Below are positions 62,062 to 64,000 of a stretch of DNA of 64,000 bases, piece after piece. The position numbers were made by a program, and so were the translations under genes. Within the stretch, counting starts at the first letter, position 1. Each line of letters begins with the position of its first letter. The notes below the pieces were generated by a model that saw only the letters and a program-made list of their open reading frames with translations, made no database searches and was not told the origin of the DNA. The stretch is from Flavobacterium luteum. Its GTDB lineage: Bacteria > Bacteroidota > Bacteroidia > Flavobacteriales > Flavobacteriaceae. Location: positions 620,001 through 684,000 of the forward strand of contig NZ_WAEM01000001.1 in assembly GCF_008806775.1 (NCBI RefSeq). The letters are read 5' to 3'.

Positions 62062-64000
62062 TTACTCCTTCACAAACTTACCACTTGCACTTCCTTTATC
62101 AGAAGTTACTTTTATAAAATAATTTCCTGTTTTCAAGCTCGAAACATCTACTTGTTTGGTTTGTTGCGCATTCGGAATTACCACTATTTGTTGTCCTAAT
62201 GTATTGAAAATGCTAATGGAGGAAAGCTCTATTTGTTTTTTGAAATCAATATTCAGAACTTGCTTTGCAGGATTTGGATATACCTTAAAATAACTTGAAA
62301 ACTCGAAATCTTGCACTCCTAAACTTTGTAAAACAGAAGTTGTAGCGGTGTTGGTAATTATTGGAAAATTGTAATCAAAATAAATACTTGCCGTATTGCT
62401 AAATGAATCTCCCAATACCAAACTTGGTTTTGTTTTGATTTTAAAAGCTACATAACCGTCGTTAGTTGCATCCTCAAAAGGTAAATTGATTTTTTCGAAG
62501 ATAAATTCTACTTTGTTCGTGTCTGAAATTTTAGTTACAAAAGGATGACTTCCTTCAGTAACTACTAATGAACTAATATCAAATTTATCGGTATCGATTA
62601 GGTCTTTTATCACAACATTCTCTGCCTCGGCAGTTCCTTTGTTTTCAAAACGAATGATGTAATGCACATATTTACCCACAGCGCTTGGCGGAATGGTTGA
62701 ACCTTCTAAACACGTTTTGTCATTGGGGTCATACGAACCCACAACTAATTGTCGCAATGCGAATGAATTATCAACAGGTTGTTCGTCGTCAGTAACCGGA
62801 TTAATTAAAGCAGTGAAACTCAAACGATCGTCTATGTTTACTGCTGGAATTTCCATAGGAGAGTTGACATTTAAAGTGACTTCTATTACTCTGGTTTCAA
62901 AAGGTTTTAAATCAATATAAGCCCAATTTAAATTATCAATACTTTGGCTAGTAAAAACAGGATTAGCAGCAACCAAATCTAAAACAGCATCATCGAAAGT
63001 AAGTTTTACGGAACCTGATTGTGTTTGATTGCCTTTGTTTTTATAAATGATTTTATAATATGAATCAAATCCTGGTCTTGCTCGATTTATAGGTAAAAGG
63101 GTAATCTCTAAGTCTTGATGATTCCCATTTGGAGTGATACAAAAATTTTGCGTAAACGGACTCGTTTGTGTGGGAAAAGTAACATTTATTGAGGTCGGAG
63201 ATATTGAAAAATAATTGGAGTTTTCTAGAATTGGGGTTATAGAATGAGTTCCTGCTTGAACAGGAATAGAATAATTAGCTGATGAATTAGAAATAAAATT
63301 ACCAGTATTAGTTCCGTCAGTAATTGAAAATTTTAAATTAGGATAGTTAATATCTGTAAACTCGCAGCCATTATTGTTGTTATTCAATTTTGAATTTCCT
63401 TGTATGGTGAAAAATTCTCCTCCTGGTACAAATGAGCAATAGGTATTGACATGACAATTGGTATAACCATATTTGGAAATTAAACTTTGAACGTTTACTA
63501 GCTGTTTCTCATCTGCACAGATGTATTGTAAATTTTCATTTTGATCAAAATAAAAATTTACATTTAACTTTGTGTTTTTAATCAACAATTTTGTTAAATT
63601 ATTATTACGGCAATCCAAATATTCAAGATTTATTTTATTAGTTATATCTAATGAAGTGAGTTGATTATTTGAACAATCTAGATATTTAAGATTTACTAAA
63701 GGTCTAACATCTAATGAAGTGAGTTGATTATTTTGACATAATAAAAAGGTTAGTTTTTCTAAATTTGTTACATCTAATGAAGTGAGTTTATTTATACCAC
63801 AAGATAACCATTCTAAATTAATAAAACTTGATATCCCTACTAATGATGAAATATAAATTCCTCTATATAAATCTTCAACTTGCAAATAATTTACATTTTG
63901 AGCTTCACTAACCTGAATCTCTCCATCATTGTTAGCATCAATTTTAAAAAAATTTCCAGATAAATCTTTGGCTATTTGGTTACTTGAACTAGATTCCAAT
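62062..64000 (-). CDS. LRR protein with T9SS type A sorting domain (family copy 6, 5' end outside window)
   Basis: The frame is open to the window edge, about 645 residues; by comparison with copy 4 only about 33 N-terminal residues (the signal peptide) are missing, and the TTG at the edge is not the start. The LRR block is almost identical to that of copy 4. The scaffold, however, changes allegiance: NGNHQDLE and LLPINRARPG match copy 1, GNQTQSGSVKLTFDD matches copy 4, then AVLDLVAANPVFTSQ...VTDDEQ matches copy 3. The sorting domain (YFKVYPNPAKQVLNIDFKK) begins like copy 2. It is thus a mosaic of its neighbours. Confidence 0.88.
   Translation of the reverse strand, partial: LESSSSNQIAKDLSGNFFKIDANNDGEIQVSEAQNVNYLQVEDLYRGIYISSLVGISSFINLEWLSCGINKLTSLDVTNLEKLTFLLCQNNQLTSLDVRPLVNLKYLDCSNNQLTSLDITNKINLEYLDCRNNNLTKLLIKNTKLNVNFYFDQNENLQYICADEKQLVNVQSLISKYGYTNCHVNTYCSFVPGGEFFTIQGNSKLNNNNNGCEFTDINYPNLKFSITDGTNTGNFISNSSANYSIPVQAGTHSITPILENSNYFSISPTSINVTFPTQTSPFTQNFCITPNGNHQDLEITLLPINRARPGFDSYYKIIYKNKGNQTQSGSVKLTFDDAVLDLVAANPVFTSQSIDNLNWAYIDLKPFETRVIEVTLNVNSPMEIPAVNIDDRLSFTALINPVTDDEQPVDNSFALRQLVVGSYDPNDKTCLEGSTIPPSAVGKYVHYIIRFENKGTAEAENVVIKDLIDTDKFDISSLVVTEGSHPFVTKISDTNKVEFIFEKINLPFEDATNDGYVAFKIKTKPSLVLGDSFSNTASIYFDYNFPIITNTATTSVLQSLGVQDFEFSSYFKVYPNPAKQVLNIDFKKQIELSSISIFNTLGQQIVVIPNAQQTKQVDVSSLKTGNYFIKVTSDKGSASGKFVKE

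Larger units (their letters stand above)
61245..62079. repeat. Duplicated intergenic block, copy B (835 bp)
   Basis: Second copy of the block at 53978-54854, at a constant offset of 7225 bp to the right of the array. It differs by loss of two 21-bp units and two substitutions that I can see. It links the end of LRR copy 6 to the start of copy 5. A TACATTTA element at 61262-61269 (minus strand) is a possible -7 box for copy 5, equivalent to 53995-54002 for copy 2. Confidence 0.93.

Overview
The window is a piece of a Flavobacterium-like chromosome (Bacteroidota, Flavobacteriaceae). This rests on the AT-rich sequence, the gliding-motility genes gldF and gldG, cargo proteins with type IX secretion (T9SS) sorting domains of both type A and type B, a PurL of the large single-chain type, BshB1 for bacillithiol, a menaquinone gene pair, and promoters with the Bacteroidota -7 motif TAnnTTTG. 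No phage, insertion sequence, CRISPR array, plasmid function or rRNA operon was seen. One tRNA gene, tRNA-His(GTG), is present.

Positions 1-45,964 are mostly housekeeping genes with small accessory pieces. In order: the end of a surface-polysaccharide region (two family 2 glycosyltransferases); a YciF-type ferritin-like protein; an M28 peptidase lipoprotein; tRNA-His; a minus-strand menI-menF-bshB1 operon; purL behind a short GC-rich leader; a membrane-anchored phosphatase; an acyl-CoA ligase; dnaK; an M1-type peptidase; smpB; purC; phoH; a SAM hydrolase-ABM-gldF-gldG run; dnaN; a small metal-related group (a Cys-rich metallothionein-like 41-aa peptide followed by an HMA-AraC regulator); a PhyH dioxygenase-TIM barrel pair; ppc; an Lrp regulator; an M14 peptidase; an XRE regulator; a PlsC-like acyltransferase; a spermidine-synthase-like methyltransferase; a GH114-like protein; a K+ channel; kdsB; and a RecD-like helicase.

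Positions 46,002-64,000 are a surface-protein locus. Six paralogous minus-strand genes (the last cut by the window edge) encode proteins with a signal peptide, a variable leucine-rich-repeat block, an almost constant middle and C-terminal scaffold, and a T9SS type A sorting domain. One plus-strand gene between them encodes a 1106-aa choice-of-anchor-L/T9SS type B protein with five near-identical 66-67-aa repeats. Two of the LRR genes (starts at 53977 and 61244) are preceded by copies of one intergenic block (877 and 835 bp). Each block carries a tandem array of 21-bp units with an ACGTAAA/TTTACGT inverted repeat (8 units versus 6) and the same frameshifted aminotransferase remnant. Paralogue sequences switch abruptly from resembling one family member to resembling another, as expected from recombination or gene conversion.

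The points most worth following up are the recombining LRR locus with its variable 21-bp arrays, the short metallothionein-like gene next to an HMA-AraC regulator, and the compact GC-rich structured leader of purL.
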